Source: a virus. From it: a stretch of DNA of 33,120 nt. Positions 6,009 to 14,174 of the stretch are shown one piece after another (position 1 is the stretch's first letter; every line of letters starts with the position of its first letter). The notes under the pieces are model-generated. The model was not told the origin of the DNA. It was given only the letters and a program-made list of their open reading frames with translations, and made no database searches. The position numbers were made by a program, and so were the translations under genes. The stretch is taken from positions 1 to 33,120 of IMG/VR virus record IMGVR_UViG_3300025118_005069, one strand, 5' to 3'.

Positions 6009-6988
6009 GCTAAACCTAATCTTTCTTTAAGATGGTAGAATGGTGAGTCTTTTCCTGCTTTTTCTATCTTAATCATAAGAGACTTAGCCTGAAATTTCTC
6101 TCCGCCACACGAATACCATGCTCCTTTTCTTTCAACGAACCCATCCAATTCTAACAACTTAGTTAAACCATATAAAGGATCTAACCCCTCATCAAAGAAC
6201 AACTTAAACTCACACTCCTGAAATGGAACCGTAACCTTGTTCTTTGTATTTTTGACTTTTCCCTTTATGCCCATAAGCAAACCATTATCATTTTTCATAG
6301 GATCACCCTTAGCTATGGTACAACGAAGATCAACGCCTAAGTAATACTCTAAGGATCTACCCCCGCCAGCATTAGTTTCAGGGTTTCCGTACACTACTCC
6401 AACTTTTTCCCTAATCTGATTTATAATTACAAGAGCAACCTTTTCTGACCTGAGAAGAGAATTTATCTTTCTTAGACAAGAGCCTGTAACTTTGGCCCTC
6501 ATAGCTCCTATCATATTATGGGCTTCAAAACTTTCATCTTTTAACTCTTCAGCTATAGGACTAACAGCAATACTATCGTACACAATAATTATAGGAGTAT
6601 CTTTGTCATGCTCTCTTATCTCATGGACAACGCTTGTCATAGTTCCAAAACATTCTTCAACCGTAGGTGGGTTAGCGTAAATAAGTTTTTTGGGGTTTAT
6701 CCCAAGAGACGAAGCGAATTCAGGATTATAAGCATTCTCACTGTCTATAAAAAGAGTGTAAAAACCTTTTCTTTGTCCTTCTCTCAATATGTGAGTAGCA
6801 AAAACAGTTTTCCCGCTTGATGCTGGTCCTTTGAACTGGGTTATCATCCCTATGGGTATGCCCTTACTATAATCCCCTGAAATTACACGGTTAAGAGCAT
6901 AACTTCCTGTTGGTACATCCCCTAAGTTTAATTCAGTTTCGGACAACAGCCCAGCAGACTTCAACTTTTTTAATACATCACTGTTCAT
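6005..6988 (-). CDS. RecA/UvsX-like recombinase
   Basis: A 327-residue RecA-fold ATPase. Walker A is GPASSGKT (54-61), and the Walker B-like strand is TPIIIVYDSIAV. The loop-L1/L2 region INQIREKVGVVYGNPETNAGGG closely follows bacterial RecA. The protein lacks the long RecA C-terminal domain but keeps a 60-residue tail. It forms filaments on ssDNA for strand exchange and for recombination-dependent phage replication. A gp32-like SSB, a gp46-like exonuclease subunit and a possible UvsY homologue are in the same window. It is closer in motif to RecA than to T4 UvsX. No LexA-type repressor is nearby. Confidence 0.93.
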   Translation of the reverse strand: MNSDVLKKLKSAGLLSETELNLGDVPTGSYALNRVISGDYSKGIPIGMITQFKGPASSGKTVFATHILREGQRKGFYTLFIDSENAYNPEFASSLGINPKKLIYANPPTVEECFGTMTSVVHEIREHDKDTPIIIVYDSIAVSPIAEELKDESFEAHNMIGAMRAKVTGSCLRKINSLLRSEKVALVIINQIREKVGVVYGNPETNAGGGRSLEYYLGVDLRCTIAKGDPMKNDNGLLMGIKGKVKNTKNKVTVPFQECEFKLFFDEGLDPLYGLTKLLELDGFVERKGAWYSCGGEKFQAKSLMIKIEKAGKDSPFYHLKERLGLA

Positions 6989-7001
6989 AAATTTGACTTA
7001 T

Positions 7002-7436
7002 TCACTTTCCTGTGGAGCCTAAGCCCCCTTCTCCTCTATCTGTTTTTGATAGCTCGTCTACCTCTACAAAGTCTACATCATAAACAGGATTGATCTCTAA
7101 CTGTGCGATGCGATCACCTTTTGTTACAGCTATATAAGAAGAGGTCCAATTAAGCAAAAGAATCTTTATGGGACCACGATAATCGCTATCAATTTTTCCA
7201 GGTTGATTAGCTACAACCACCCCCTTAAGTGTTAATCCACTTCTTGAATATATCTCACCCTTCCAACCTCTTGGGATCTCTAAGCTTATCCCAGTCCTAA
7301 TTGTAGTTACCATGTGGGGGGGAAGAGCAATAGTCTCGTCTGAGAAGAGGTCATATGCCGCTGCTCCATTTGACTTTCTTACGGGGGCCGAGGCTGAAGG
7401 GGTTTCGAGTTTGATCTTTACTTGTGGAGTTTTCAT
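7002..7436 (-). CDS. dut: dUTPase (trimeric type)
   Basis: A 144-residue protein with all five trimeric dUTPase motifs in order: AAYDLFSDE (26-34), YSRSGL (63-68), NQPGKIDSDYRG (77-88, with the catalytic Asp and the uracil-binding loop), GDRIAQLEI (107-115) and DRGEGGLGSTG (133-143). It hydrolyses dUTP to dUMP and pyrophosphate, keeping uracil out of DNA and feeding dTMP synthesis. Length is normal for the family. Its first 86 bases overlap the end of a membrane-protein frame in another register. No alternative in-frame ATG would preserve motif I, so the overlap is real if the upstream gene is real. Confidence 0.95.
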   Translation of the reverse strand: MKTPQVKIKLETPSASAPVRKSNGAAAYDLFSDETIALPPHMVTTIRTGISLEIPRGWKGEIYSRSGLTLKGVVVANQPGKIDSDYRGPIKILLLNWTSSYIAVTKGDRIAQLEINPVYDVDFVEVDELSKTDRGEGGLGSTGK

Positions 7437-7575
7437 TAAGTAGTGAAACCTTTACTGCGAAGGATGCCAAATTAATAAGATAGATAAGGGCCATGAATAT
7501 GTAATCCACATACGTCACCCCATAGCCAAGCTTCTCCATCGTCAGGAGCCAAATTGTAAATATGAATGCTATCAT
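7351..7575 (-). CDS. small two-helix membrane protein overlapping dut
   Basis: A 74-residue frame that starts 6 bases after the preceding gene's stop and fills an otherwise empty 145-base gap. It has two hydrophobic helices (MIAFIFTIWLL, and about residues 25-45: DYIFMALIYLINLASFAVKV) and then a polar tail. The last ~28 codons overlap the dUTPase start in a different frame. The hydrophobic pattern supports a genuine membrane protein. The lack of a clear ribosome site and the long overlap argue for caution. An ATG at 7539 (MEKLGY) is an alternative start. Confidence 0.5.
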   Translation of the reverse strand: MIAFIFTIWLLTMEKLGYGVTYVDYIFMALIYLINLASFAVKVSLLNENSTSKDQTRNPFSLGPRKKVKWSSGI

Positions 7576-7581
7576 GGTCTA

Positions 7582-8556
7582 TTATAGAGGAGAGATTGCT
7601 TGTTTTTCAATCCATTTATAAGTTTTTTCCATACCTTCACGCAGGGTCATGGAGGGCTTCCAGCCGAGAAGCTCTTCAATCAAAGTATTGTCACTATTTC
7701 TACCATTAACTCCGACTGGTCCATCTATATTATTAATAGTGATGTCCTTTCCACTAATGTCAGCAGCCATATAAGCGAGATCATTAATACTAATCATCTC
7801 ATCAGATCCTATATTAATTATTTCCTCTACATCTGAATCCATTAGTCTTCTCACCGCTTCTAAGCACTCATCAATGTATAAGAAAGACCTTGTTTGATTC
7901 CCTGGTCCCCATACTTCCACTACGCCATCAGATTGTATTACTTTTCTACACATGGCAGCAGGAGCCTTTTCTTTACCTCCGTCCCATGTTCCTTCAGGTC
8001 CAAAAATATTGTGAAATCTTGCAATACGAACATATAGCCCGTAGTTCCTTGCAAATGCTCTCCACATTCTTTCGGAAAACAATTTCTCCCAACCGTAATC
8101 GGAGTCTGGGTTGGCAGGGTATGCAGAATCTTCTTTGCAGTTAGGGTTATCTGGGTCTGTTTGATTCTCCGCAGGGTATATGCAAGCTGACGATGAGTAG
8201 AATACTTTTGTTTTGGGGCTAAATTTAGCAATGACATCAGCTATATTAAGATTTATAGTAGCTGAGTTGTGCATAATATCAGCATCATTGTCCCCAGTAA
8301 ATACATATCCAGCCCCTCCCATGTCCGCAGCTAGCTGGTAAATTTCATCTGGTTTCTCCTTGTGGATAAGATCATAAACCTCTCTCTGTCTTCTGAGATC
8401 AACATAATCAAAACATATTGCCTCATTAAAAACTTGATACCAATTATCAAAACTTTTAATATCCACAGCTATAACTTCATAGCCGTAGCTAAGAAGTCTC
8501 TTGGTTAAATGCCCACCAATAAAACCTCCTGCTCCACATACTATTGCTTTTTTCAT
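7582..8556 (-). CDS. GDP-mannose 3,5-epimerase-like SDR
   Basis: A 324-residue extended SDR. The NAD-binding motif is GAGGFIG (8-14). The diagnostic features follow plant GDP-mannose 3,5-epimerase closely: ADMGGAGYV (77-85), SSSACIYP with Cys125, YGWEK with Tyr154 and Lys158, FHNIFGPEGTWDGGKEKAPA (181-200) with a second Lys at 197, and INIGSDEMISIND. The plant enzyme uses the equivalent Cys and Lys as acid/base residues to convert GDP-D-mannose to GDP-L-galactose (or GDP-L-gulose). All key residues are present here. The reaction is inferred from these residues; GDP-mannose would have to come from the host, as no ManC/ManB is seen. It overlaps the NAD synthetase by 4 bases (ATGA). Confidence 0.88.
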   Translation of the reverse strand: MKKAIVCGAGGFIGGHLTKRLLSYGYEVIAVDIKSFDNWYQVFNEAICFDYVDLRRQREVYDLIHKEKPDEIYQLAADMGGAGYVFTGDNDADIMHNSATINLNIADVIAKFSPKTKVFYSSSACIYPAENQTDPDNPNCKEDSAYPANPDSDYGWEKLFSERMWRAFARNYGLYVRIARFHNIFGPEGTWDGGKEKAPAAMCRKVIQSDGVVEVWGPGNQTRSFLYIDECLEAVRRLMDSDVEEIINIGSDEMISINDLAYMAADISGKDITINNIDGPVGVNGRNSDNTLIEELLGWKPSMTLREGMEKTYKWIEKQAISPL

Positions 8557-9287
8557 TTTATTTTACATACTGGGATAGGAAGCATCTTATGCTTGTTAGA
8601 TTCATGATGCTTTTTATAAATTTCTAACACTTCACGTTGTCTATTAGTGAGCTGGGATGTTCCATCATATTCCATAGCCCACTCTAATTCCACATAAGTA
8701 GCTTCCAGTTGATCTTCATCTTGTCTACCATCTTCCCATAACCCGTCTGTAGGAGGAGCGTCCTGAATTTCTTGTGGAATGCGTAACTCTTCTGCTAGTT
8801 CATAAACTTCTGTCTTAGTAAGGTCTGCGATAGGAGATATATCAACTCCACCATCTCCGTACTTAGTAAAAAATCCTACTCCAAAGTCTTCAACCTTATT
8901 ACCTGTCCCTACCACTAACATCTTTTCTCTAGAGGCTAACGCATATAGAGCGGTCATCCTAATCCTAGCTTTACTGTTGGCATATCCAAGCTCAGAGGAG
9001 GGAACAACTTCCTTAAAAGCATCGTAAGTTTTTGATAAATCAAGGTTTAAACGAATAACATTTTCATACCTATGGGCGAGACAATCTTTTTGAAGCTCTG
9101 ACCTACTGTGGAGAATTTCGTTTTGGTGGATGGGCATAGAAACAGCGAGAACGGGGTATCCCGTCTCTGCACATAATACGGAGGTAACAGCAGAATCAAT
9201 ACCACCTGAAACACCAATAACGAAGCCTTTCATATTAGAGTCTTCCATGTAATCTCGTAACCATGTTACTATTTTATCACGAACCAT
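8553..9287 (-). CDS. nadE: NH3-dependent NAD synthetase
   Basis: A 244-residue N-type ATP pyrophosphatase. The P-loop is SGGIDSAV (27-34 from this start). Downstream signatures are GTGNKVEDFGVGFFTKYGDG, DISPIADLTKTEVYELA and PPTDGLWEDGRQDEDQL, all characteristic of NadE. It amidates nicotinate adenine dinucleotide to NAD using ammonia. The glutaminase domain of the long NadE type is absent. Start 9287 (MVRDKIVTW) is chosen; an ATG at 9305 adds six residues and more overlap. The adjacent gene is an NAD-dependent sugar dehydrogenase. Roles could be cofactor supply or restoring NAD against NAD-depleting host defences. Confidence 0.9.
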   Translation of the reverse strand: MVRDKIVTWLRDYMEDSNMKGFVIGVSGGIDSAVTSVLCAETGYPVLAVSMPIHQNEILHSRSELQKDCLAHRYENVIRLNLDLSKTYDAFKEVVPSSELGYANSKARIRMTALYALASREKMLVVGTGNKVEDFGVGFFTKYGDGGVDISPIADLTKTEVYELAEELRIPQEIQDAPPTDGLWEDGRQDEDQLEATYVELEWAMEYDGTSQLTNRQREVLEIYKKHHESNKHKMLPIPVCKIK

Positions 9288-10359
9288 AATTAAGTAAATC
9301 TCCATGAAGTTTTTTAACTTGCTCTATAACCTCAGGCTTATCTATGATAGTAACATTCACACCCTTTTTTGCAAGACCAACCGCAAAAGCTAGTTGTTGA
9401 GACTCCTCAATCATCGTGGACTCAGGCTTATAGGTTACTCCTTCAATTGTAATATTATCCTTTTCAAATGAATCAATCATAAATTGTAGATGTTCATTGT
9501 TACATCTGTCTGTAGCATCGCTAATATGAATAGCACAATCCTGTTCCTTTGCGTAGACTCCAAGCGCACGGTTATCTCTGGGGAAGCACGGACCCCCATA
9601 CCCATAACCATACTTAGTACACTTACTACCTACTCGCTGATCCGCTCCAATAGCATCTAGAATGTTTTGAGGTTCTCCTCCAACTTTAGTTGCTAAATCC
9701 CCCACCATGTTAGTGAAAGCAATCTTAGTGGTAATAAAACAGTTTAGTGCAATCTTACAAATCTCTGCGCTGATGGGCGACATGATGGAGTACGCTGGGC
9801 TGTTCTCAACTAAGCCTTCATACACTTTCTTAATCTTCTCCGAACTCTTCTCATTTCTAGACCCTATAAGAACCATGTCTGGGTAAAGCTGATCTCTAAT
9901 TACTGTCCCCTGTGCAATAAACTCTGGGTTATAAGAGACATTGTAGTTGTACTCCTCTAACTCTGTTTGTAGCTTATCGCAAAATTCAGGCATTACTGTG
10001 CAACCTACAATTAATTCTTTAGTTTCCTCTTGTCTTCCATAAGACTTTAACTCACCCCCTAACCTTACTAATTGAGTGTGGTCATACTTTCCATTAGGAA
10101 GAGAGGGAGTTGCCACAAGAGCAAAGAGAAGGTCAGAGTGTTGAAGTCCTGCCAAGGTGTTTGTTGTTGCTTTAAAATTTGTAGACTTTGATAGAAGATT
10201 GGTTACTTCATCTTCAGACGAGTTGAAATCTTTTGAATTAAGAAGTTCTACATACTCTTCCGAGATATCCACCCCCAAAACATTGAAGCCTTTTCGTTCA
10301 AGATTTAGAGCAAAACAAAGCCCCAGCTTACCCACACCAAATATTGTAATATTATTCAT
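9277..10359 (-). CDS. UDP-glucose/GDP-mannose 6-dehydrogenase family
   Basis: A 360-residue protein with an N-terminal Rossmann motif (GVGKLGL, 8-14), substrate-side YNPEFIAQGTVIRD (143-156), the central helix SAEICKIALNCF (Lys202, Asn206) and the catalytic-Cys motif GGPCFPRD (Cys258). These enzymes oxidise a nucleotide sugar twice to the uronic acid, reducing 2 NAD+. The C-terminal third is shorter than in typical 390-440-residue members. The substrate cannot be read from the sequence; UDP-glucose or a GDP/UDP-HexNAc are options. It lies in the glycan island between nadE and the GT17 gene, overlapping nadE by 11 bases. Confidence 0.92.
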   Translation of the reverse strand: MNNITIFGVGKLGLCFALNLERKGFNVLGVDISEEYVELLNSKDFNSSEDEVTNLLSKSTNFKATTNTLAGLQHSDLLFALVATPSLPNGKYDHTQLVRLGGELKSYGRQEETKELIVGCTVMPEFCDKLQTELEEYNYNVSYNPEFIAQGTVIRDQLYPDMVLIGSRNEKSSEKIKKVYEGLVENSPAYSIMSPISAEICKIALNCFITTKIAFTNMVGDLATKVGGEPQNILDAIGADQRVGSKCTKYGYGYGGPCFPRDNRALGVYAKEQDCAIHISDATDRCNNEHLQFMIDSFEKDNITIEGVTYKPESTMIEESQQLAFAVGLAKKGVNVTIIDKPEVIEQVKKLHGDLLNYGS

Positions 10360-11168
10360 GATTTAATTAAATGCTTAAATTTTTCTTTATTATCTAACAC
10401 ATACTGGGGGGCATGAATCTCATTTATAGAATATTTTTTATGTTGGGCACCGTGAGGAGGAAATCTAAAGAATCCCAAAAAATCAGTAGTCGTATTTATA
10501 CAATTTTGAATATAGTCTTCTGACAAAGAAGGAAATTGTTCTAAAATTTCTGTGTGACTAAAAGATTTAAGTTTATGAAAAATAGTTTTAGCATCTCCCA
10601 AATAGGAATAATGCCACCCTCCCTCAATTTTACTATTTAAAGCTATCTCCCTTCTAGATTCCCTATATGTTTGAATAGGAGTATGATCAAAATCTTTATT
10701 TCTAATAACAACGGTCCCTAACCAGTTAGCTATGTCTTGAGGAGATTCCACCTTAATATTTAAGGCATACCCAAAACATTGATGGGAAAAAACTGTGGGA
10801 GTTGGCATTTTTAAATTTATTAAAGAAGCTTCAGGAATTTCATCTAAATCGGAGATTAAAATTAAATCATCAGGTAAAGCATCCCCTAATCCTCGCATTA
10901 TACACCCTCTATGAAAATTATCTATGTGGTGTTGATATTCAATCTCTGCTGGCATGTCGCTCACAATCACATGAATAATTTTATGTAAAAACTTGGTATA
11001 TCTTTCTTTATTTTCTTCAAAATAAAGAGGCTTGCTTTGAAGTGAGTGAGTTTTTGTGCATTCTACAAGTACAAATTTATCCACGACTGTATCTAATTCA
11101 TTCAATCTAATTTCTAATAAATCTAGTTCATTAAAAAACATAAAGCAATCGTAAACTAAATTCTTCAT
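10356..11168 (-). CDS. glycosyltransferase family 17-like
   Basis: A 270-residue protein with the opening typical of GT17 (MGAT3-like): VYDCFMFFNELDLLEIRLNE, then VDKFVLVECTKTHS and KPLYFEENKERY, and an acidic DLDEIPEA loop likely to bind metal and donor. GT17 members transfer GlcNAc in beta linkage onto mannose in eukaryotes; viral and bacterial members are mostly uncharacterised. The ATG at 11168 overlaps the upstream stop by one base (TAATG), so it is preferred to the longer frame starting at 11186. Acceptor unknown. Confidence 0.8.
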   Translation of the reverse strand: MKNLVYDCFMFFNELDLLEIRLNELDTVVDKFVLVECTKTHSLQSKPLYFEENKERYTKFLHKIIHVIVSDMPAEIEYQHHIDNFHRGCIMRGLGDALPDDLILISDLDEIPEASLINLKMPTPTVFSHQCFGYALNIKVESPQDIANWLGTVVIRNKDFDHTPIQTYRESRREIALNSKIEGGWHYSYLGDAKTIFHKLKSFSHTEILEQFPSLSEDYIQNCINTTTDFLGFFRFPPHGAQHKKYSINEIHAPQYVLDNKEKFKHLIKS

Positions 11169-12025
11169 TAGTCTATACTTATCCAATTTTTACATATACA
11201 ATTATCAGGCTTTTCAGAAGAACCAAAATGAGGATATTGATAATTATGATTCAAAAATCTTTTAGGAGTAAAAATGAAGGATTTTTTTTGATTTAGCCAA
11301 GCACCCCACCAAGAAAAAGAAGACGCTGCTGTAATACAGTGGTCTGCATTAGCCATAAGAAATAAATCTATAATATTTGCCAAATTTGTAACGCCTGGTT
11401 CTGGGTCAGCAAAAACATGCGTAGATCTTACTAAATTTGGCAAGAAACTTAAAACATTCGCACTAGGATCATTAGATATTAGGAGGTAATTAAAATCATC
11501 AGAAGAAAGGCCAGTTCGTGCATACAATTCTGTTAATGCTTTTTTGTAATATTCATCACCTACCACGCAAGTAAACTCTGTATCAAAAGGACCTGTCTTC
11601 CCTGTTATTGCTCGATGATGAATACAAACAATAGGTTTTTTATCAAAACTTGAAAGTCTTTTTTCTACTAAAATATTTAATGAATCTTTTAAGGTAAAAA
11701 TCTTTAACAAATCTTCTCGGTAATCCTTAAAATATATTTCGCTTTGAAAAAATCCCTCAAGCTGAGTTTCATCAGAAATATTTAATAATTCTTGATACGT
11801 TGCTTCAGCAGTCCCCAAAGTTTGATGCTCGGGCGTGTGCAATCCTTTTTCTAAAAATTTATACTTAGAAGCAACAGCCTCTTCCTCTGGGGGGAGATCG
11901 AAAACATGAGCCCCCTCCCATACTCCTGAAGATATTAAAAACCCTAGCCTCTTAGAAGTAGCATACAAAGTGGCGTACTCAAAAAGCTGATTTCCAAATC
12001 TTCCCATATAATTAATTGACAGCAT
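11168..12025 (-). CDS. GT11-like (alpha-1,2-fucosyltransferase family)
   Basis: A 285-residue protein. N-terminal MGRFGNQLFEYATLYA matches the conserved GT11 start, followed by EGFFQSEIYFKDYREDLL and IVCIHHR, the GDP-binding His-x-Arg-type motif (here HHR). The C-terminal part has ITAASSFSWWGAWLN, the family's second signature. GT11 enzymes use GDP-L-fucose. No GDP-fucose synthase is seen, but a GDP-mannose 3,5-epimerase that would make the analogue GDP-L-galactose is in the same cluster. The ATG at 12025 avoids a longer overlap with the upstream gene. Confidence 0.85.
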   Translation of the reverse strand: MLSINYMGRFGNQLFEYATLYATSKRLGFLISSGVWEGAHVFDLPPEEEAVASKYKFLEKGLHTPEHQTLGTAEATYQELLNISDETQLEGFFQSEIYFKDYREDLLKIFTLKDSLNILVEKRLSSFDKKPIVCIHHRAITGKTGPFDTEFTCVVGDEYYKKALTELYARTGLSSDDFNYLLISNDPSANVLSFLPNLVRSTHVFADPEPGVTNLANIIDLFLMANADHCITAASSFSWWGAWLNQKKSFIFTPKRFLNHNYQYPHFGSSEKPDNCICKNWISID

Positions 12026-12854
12026 CACATAGTTCCTCCATGTCTGATGAGATATCATGTTTCCATTTAAATCCTAGAGCAGATAATTTACTAGAATCTA
12101 ACCACATATTCTTAACTTGCACTATTTTATGAAACGAAGAGGGGGACCTAGATGTAATTACACTAGTAGAACCAAGGTATGCCTTAGCTTTCTCCATTAA
12201 TATATGTAACGGCACAGGTTCATAGTTAGATCCTATATTTATTATCTCGTTCATGGGAGAATTCTTCACACAATACATTATAGCTCTTGACACATCCTCT
12301 ACATGAACATAATCTCTAATAACCTCCCCTCCATGGTATAGCTGTATATCACGATTATTTTTTAGCTCATTTATAAGGTATTGCAACGCATTTTTCTTAT
12401 CAGAATACTTGTCTCCCCCCCCATAAACATTTCCTAATCGTAAAATCCTATAAGGAACTTCAAATGTTTCACAGAAACTAATCAAAAGCTGTTCAGCACA
12501 TCTCTTGGTGATAGAATAAAAACCTTTGGGATCACAATAAGCCGTCTCACTTACAGGCAATTCCGATTCTCCATATACAAACCATGAGCTTATAAAATTA
12601 AAAACTTTATCACCCTCTTTACAGTTATTGAGAACTTTCAAGAGGTGGGTAAGGTTAGTATCAACATCTAAATGAAGATCAGACAAAACATTATAATTAT
12701 GAGTCGTGCTTATAAAATATACTATATCTTCATATGAAGGAACCGTTTCTAACTTAGGCTCCACATACACTAGTTCAGGATCCATGGAACAAAAATGGGA
12801 ACCGATGAAGCCCGTTCCCCCAAAAACAGAAATTATATTAGTTTTTCCAGTCAT
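12012..12854 (-). CDS. NAD-dependent epimerase/dehydratase (extended SDR)
   Basis: A 280-residue SDR with the dinucleotide motif GGTGFIGS near residue 12, the strand NFISSWFVYGESELP, the catalytic YSITK (Tyr-x3-Lys), RILRLGNVYGGGD, and the substrate-side GEVIRDYVHVEDVSRA and INIGSNYEP. Members act on UDP-, GDP- or dTDP-sugars as 4-epimerases, dehydratases or reductases. The exact reaction is not readable. It directly follows the RfbH-like dehydratase with an overlap of 17 bases, so it may reduce or epimerise that enzyme's keto-deoxysugar product (inference). Confidence 0.85.
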   Translation of the reverse strand: MTGKTNIISVFGGTGFIGSHFCSMDPELVYVEPKLETVPSYEDIVYFISTTHNYNVLSDLHLDVDTNLTHLLKVLNNCKEGDKVFNFISSWFVYGESELPVSETAYCDPKGFYSITKRCAEQLLISFCETFEVPYRILRLGNVYGGGDKYSDKKNALQYLINELKNNRDIQLYHGGEVIRDYVHVEDVSRAIMYCVKNSPMNEIINIGSNYEPVPLHILMEKAKAYLGSTSVITSRSPSSFHKIVQVKNMWLDSSKLSALGFKWKHDISSDMEELCDAVN

Positions 12855-14169
12855 TTTTTAATACGCTTTCTATATACTCAAATACTTTAGTGTCATAATG
12901 AGGAGATGCTCCTACAAAAAATACAGTATCTAACACCGTGTTAGCATTCTTATACTCTTTATAATCACCCAAATGTTGGTATCCAGGATGCAATAATATA
13001 TTCCCAGCAAAATAGTTTCTAGTTTGAATTCTATTCTTCTCTAAAAACATAACCAAATCATTTTTTTGTTCTCTATCCTTACACACAACGGGAGTCCCAA
13101 ACCAAGAAGTTATGGCTTCATTCATTTCTTTGGGAATTTTAATATCTTTAACATATCTAAGGAAGGAAGACTCAATTATGCGTTTACTCTCTCGTCTGCG
13201 TTCTTCTATTTCTTCCACTTTATCTAACTGTACTAGACCAATAGCTCCTTGTAAATCCAAAGGCTTCAGATTATATCCTATATTAGAAAAAACATATTTA
13301 TGGTCCACTATTCCATTATAATTAGGAAGCCAGTTATCAAATCTATTACAACAAGTCCCTTCAGGAAGCAAATTAGCAGCCCCCACACAATAGCAATCCC
13401 GTCCCCACCATGCAAAACTTCGGGCTATAGACACAAACTTACTGTTATTAGAAGAAACTAGACCACCCTCTCCTGTAGAAATGTGGTGAGCGGGATAAAA
13501 AGAATGAGAAGAAGCAACCGCATATTCAGACAATAGTTTACCTCTCCACTTACTCCCCAAGCTATCGCAGTTATCTAAAAGTAACACAATATCCCGTTTC
13601 TCACAAATCCTAACCAACCTATCCATATCTACGGGATTACCCAGCACTGGAGAGAGGATTATAGCTTTAGTCCTTGGGGTGATGGCCGATTCTACTAACT
13701 CTAAATCAAAATTTAAAGTATCCAACTCTATGTCACAAAATATAGGTTTTAAATTGTTCTGAATTATGGGAGCTAATGTAGTGGGAAATCCTACCACTGA
13801 TAAAATAACTTCAGCATCGTCCTCCCACTCAAAGAGTTTTTTAGCCGCCGCTAACATAACCAAATTTGCAGAACTACCTGAATTAACAGCTACAGCGTCC
13901 TTTTGGTTAAACACTCTACAAAACTTAACCTCAAACTTCCTTACCTTCTCCCCTGAAGAGACCCATTTTCCAAAAAGAAGAGAATCTATAGCAGCTACAA
14001 ATTCTTCTTCAGTCCAGTACGGGCCTGAATAATAAACATAATCTTTTTCGGGATCAAACCCCTTAGAATGCTTATTATAAATTGATTTAAGAAAATTCTT
14101 CTCGGACGAAAAATCATCCACCAAATCTCTTATTTTTTTTCTTCTCTCTATTTCAGTATAGTGTTCCAT
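12838..14169 (-). CDS. RfbH/DdhC-like PMP-dependent 3-dehydratase (DegT/DnrJ/EryC1 fold)
   Basis: A 443-residue fold-type I protein. The cofactor-binding residues include LLLDNCDSLGSKW (Asp199) and SFYPAHHISTGEGG, where His228 replaces the usual Schiff-base Lys. That substitution marks dehydratases (E1/RfbH/DdhC and ColD) rather than aminotransferases. RDCYC (Cys259, Cys261) and TCCNRF (Cys273, Cys274) occupy the iron-sulfur segment found in RfbH-type enzymes, and VFSNIGYNLKPLDLQGA is typical too. These enzymes remove the C3 hydroxyl of a 4-keto-6-deoxy nucleotide sugar using pyridoxamine phosphate, giving 3,6-dideoxyhexoses. The usual CDP-glucose partner genes are absent, so the substrate is open. 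Confidence 0.88.
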   Translation of the reverse strand: MEHYTEIERRKKIRDLVDDFSSEKNFLKSIYNKHSKGFDPEKDYVYYSGPYWTEEEFVAAIDSLLFGKWVSSGEKVRKFEVKFCRVFNQKDAVAVNSGSSANLVMLAAAKKLFEWEDDAEVILSVVGFPTTLAPIIQNNLKPIFCDIELDTLNFDLELVESAITPRTKAIILSPVLGNPVDMDRLVRICEKRDIVLLLDNCDSLGSKWRGKLLSEYAVASSHSFYPAHHISTGEGGLVSSNNSKFVSIARSFAWWGRDCYCVGAANLLPEGTCCNRFDNWLPNYNGIVDHKYVFSNIGYNLKPLDLQGAIGLVQLDKVEEIEERRRESKRIIESSFLRYVKDIKIPKEMNEAITSWFGTPVVCKDREQKNDLVMFLEKNRIQTRNYFAGNILLHPGYQHLGDYKEYKNANTVLDTVFFVGASPHYDTKVFEYIESVLKNDWKN

Positions 14170-14174
14170 AAAAT

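Noticed and set aside
8553-9287. Sugar amidotransferase (PseA/WbpG-like) reading of the PP-loop protein
   Set aside because: FFTKYGDGG and PPTDGLW are NadE-specific motifs, so NAD synthetase is preferred.
10493-10500. TATAAATA on the minus strand inside the GT17 gene, and similar octamers in the kinase and transaldolase genes
   Set aside because: They fall in coding sequence with no gene start just downstream; expected by chance in A/T-rich DNA.
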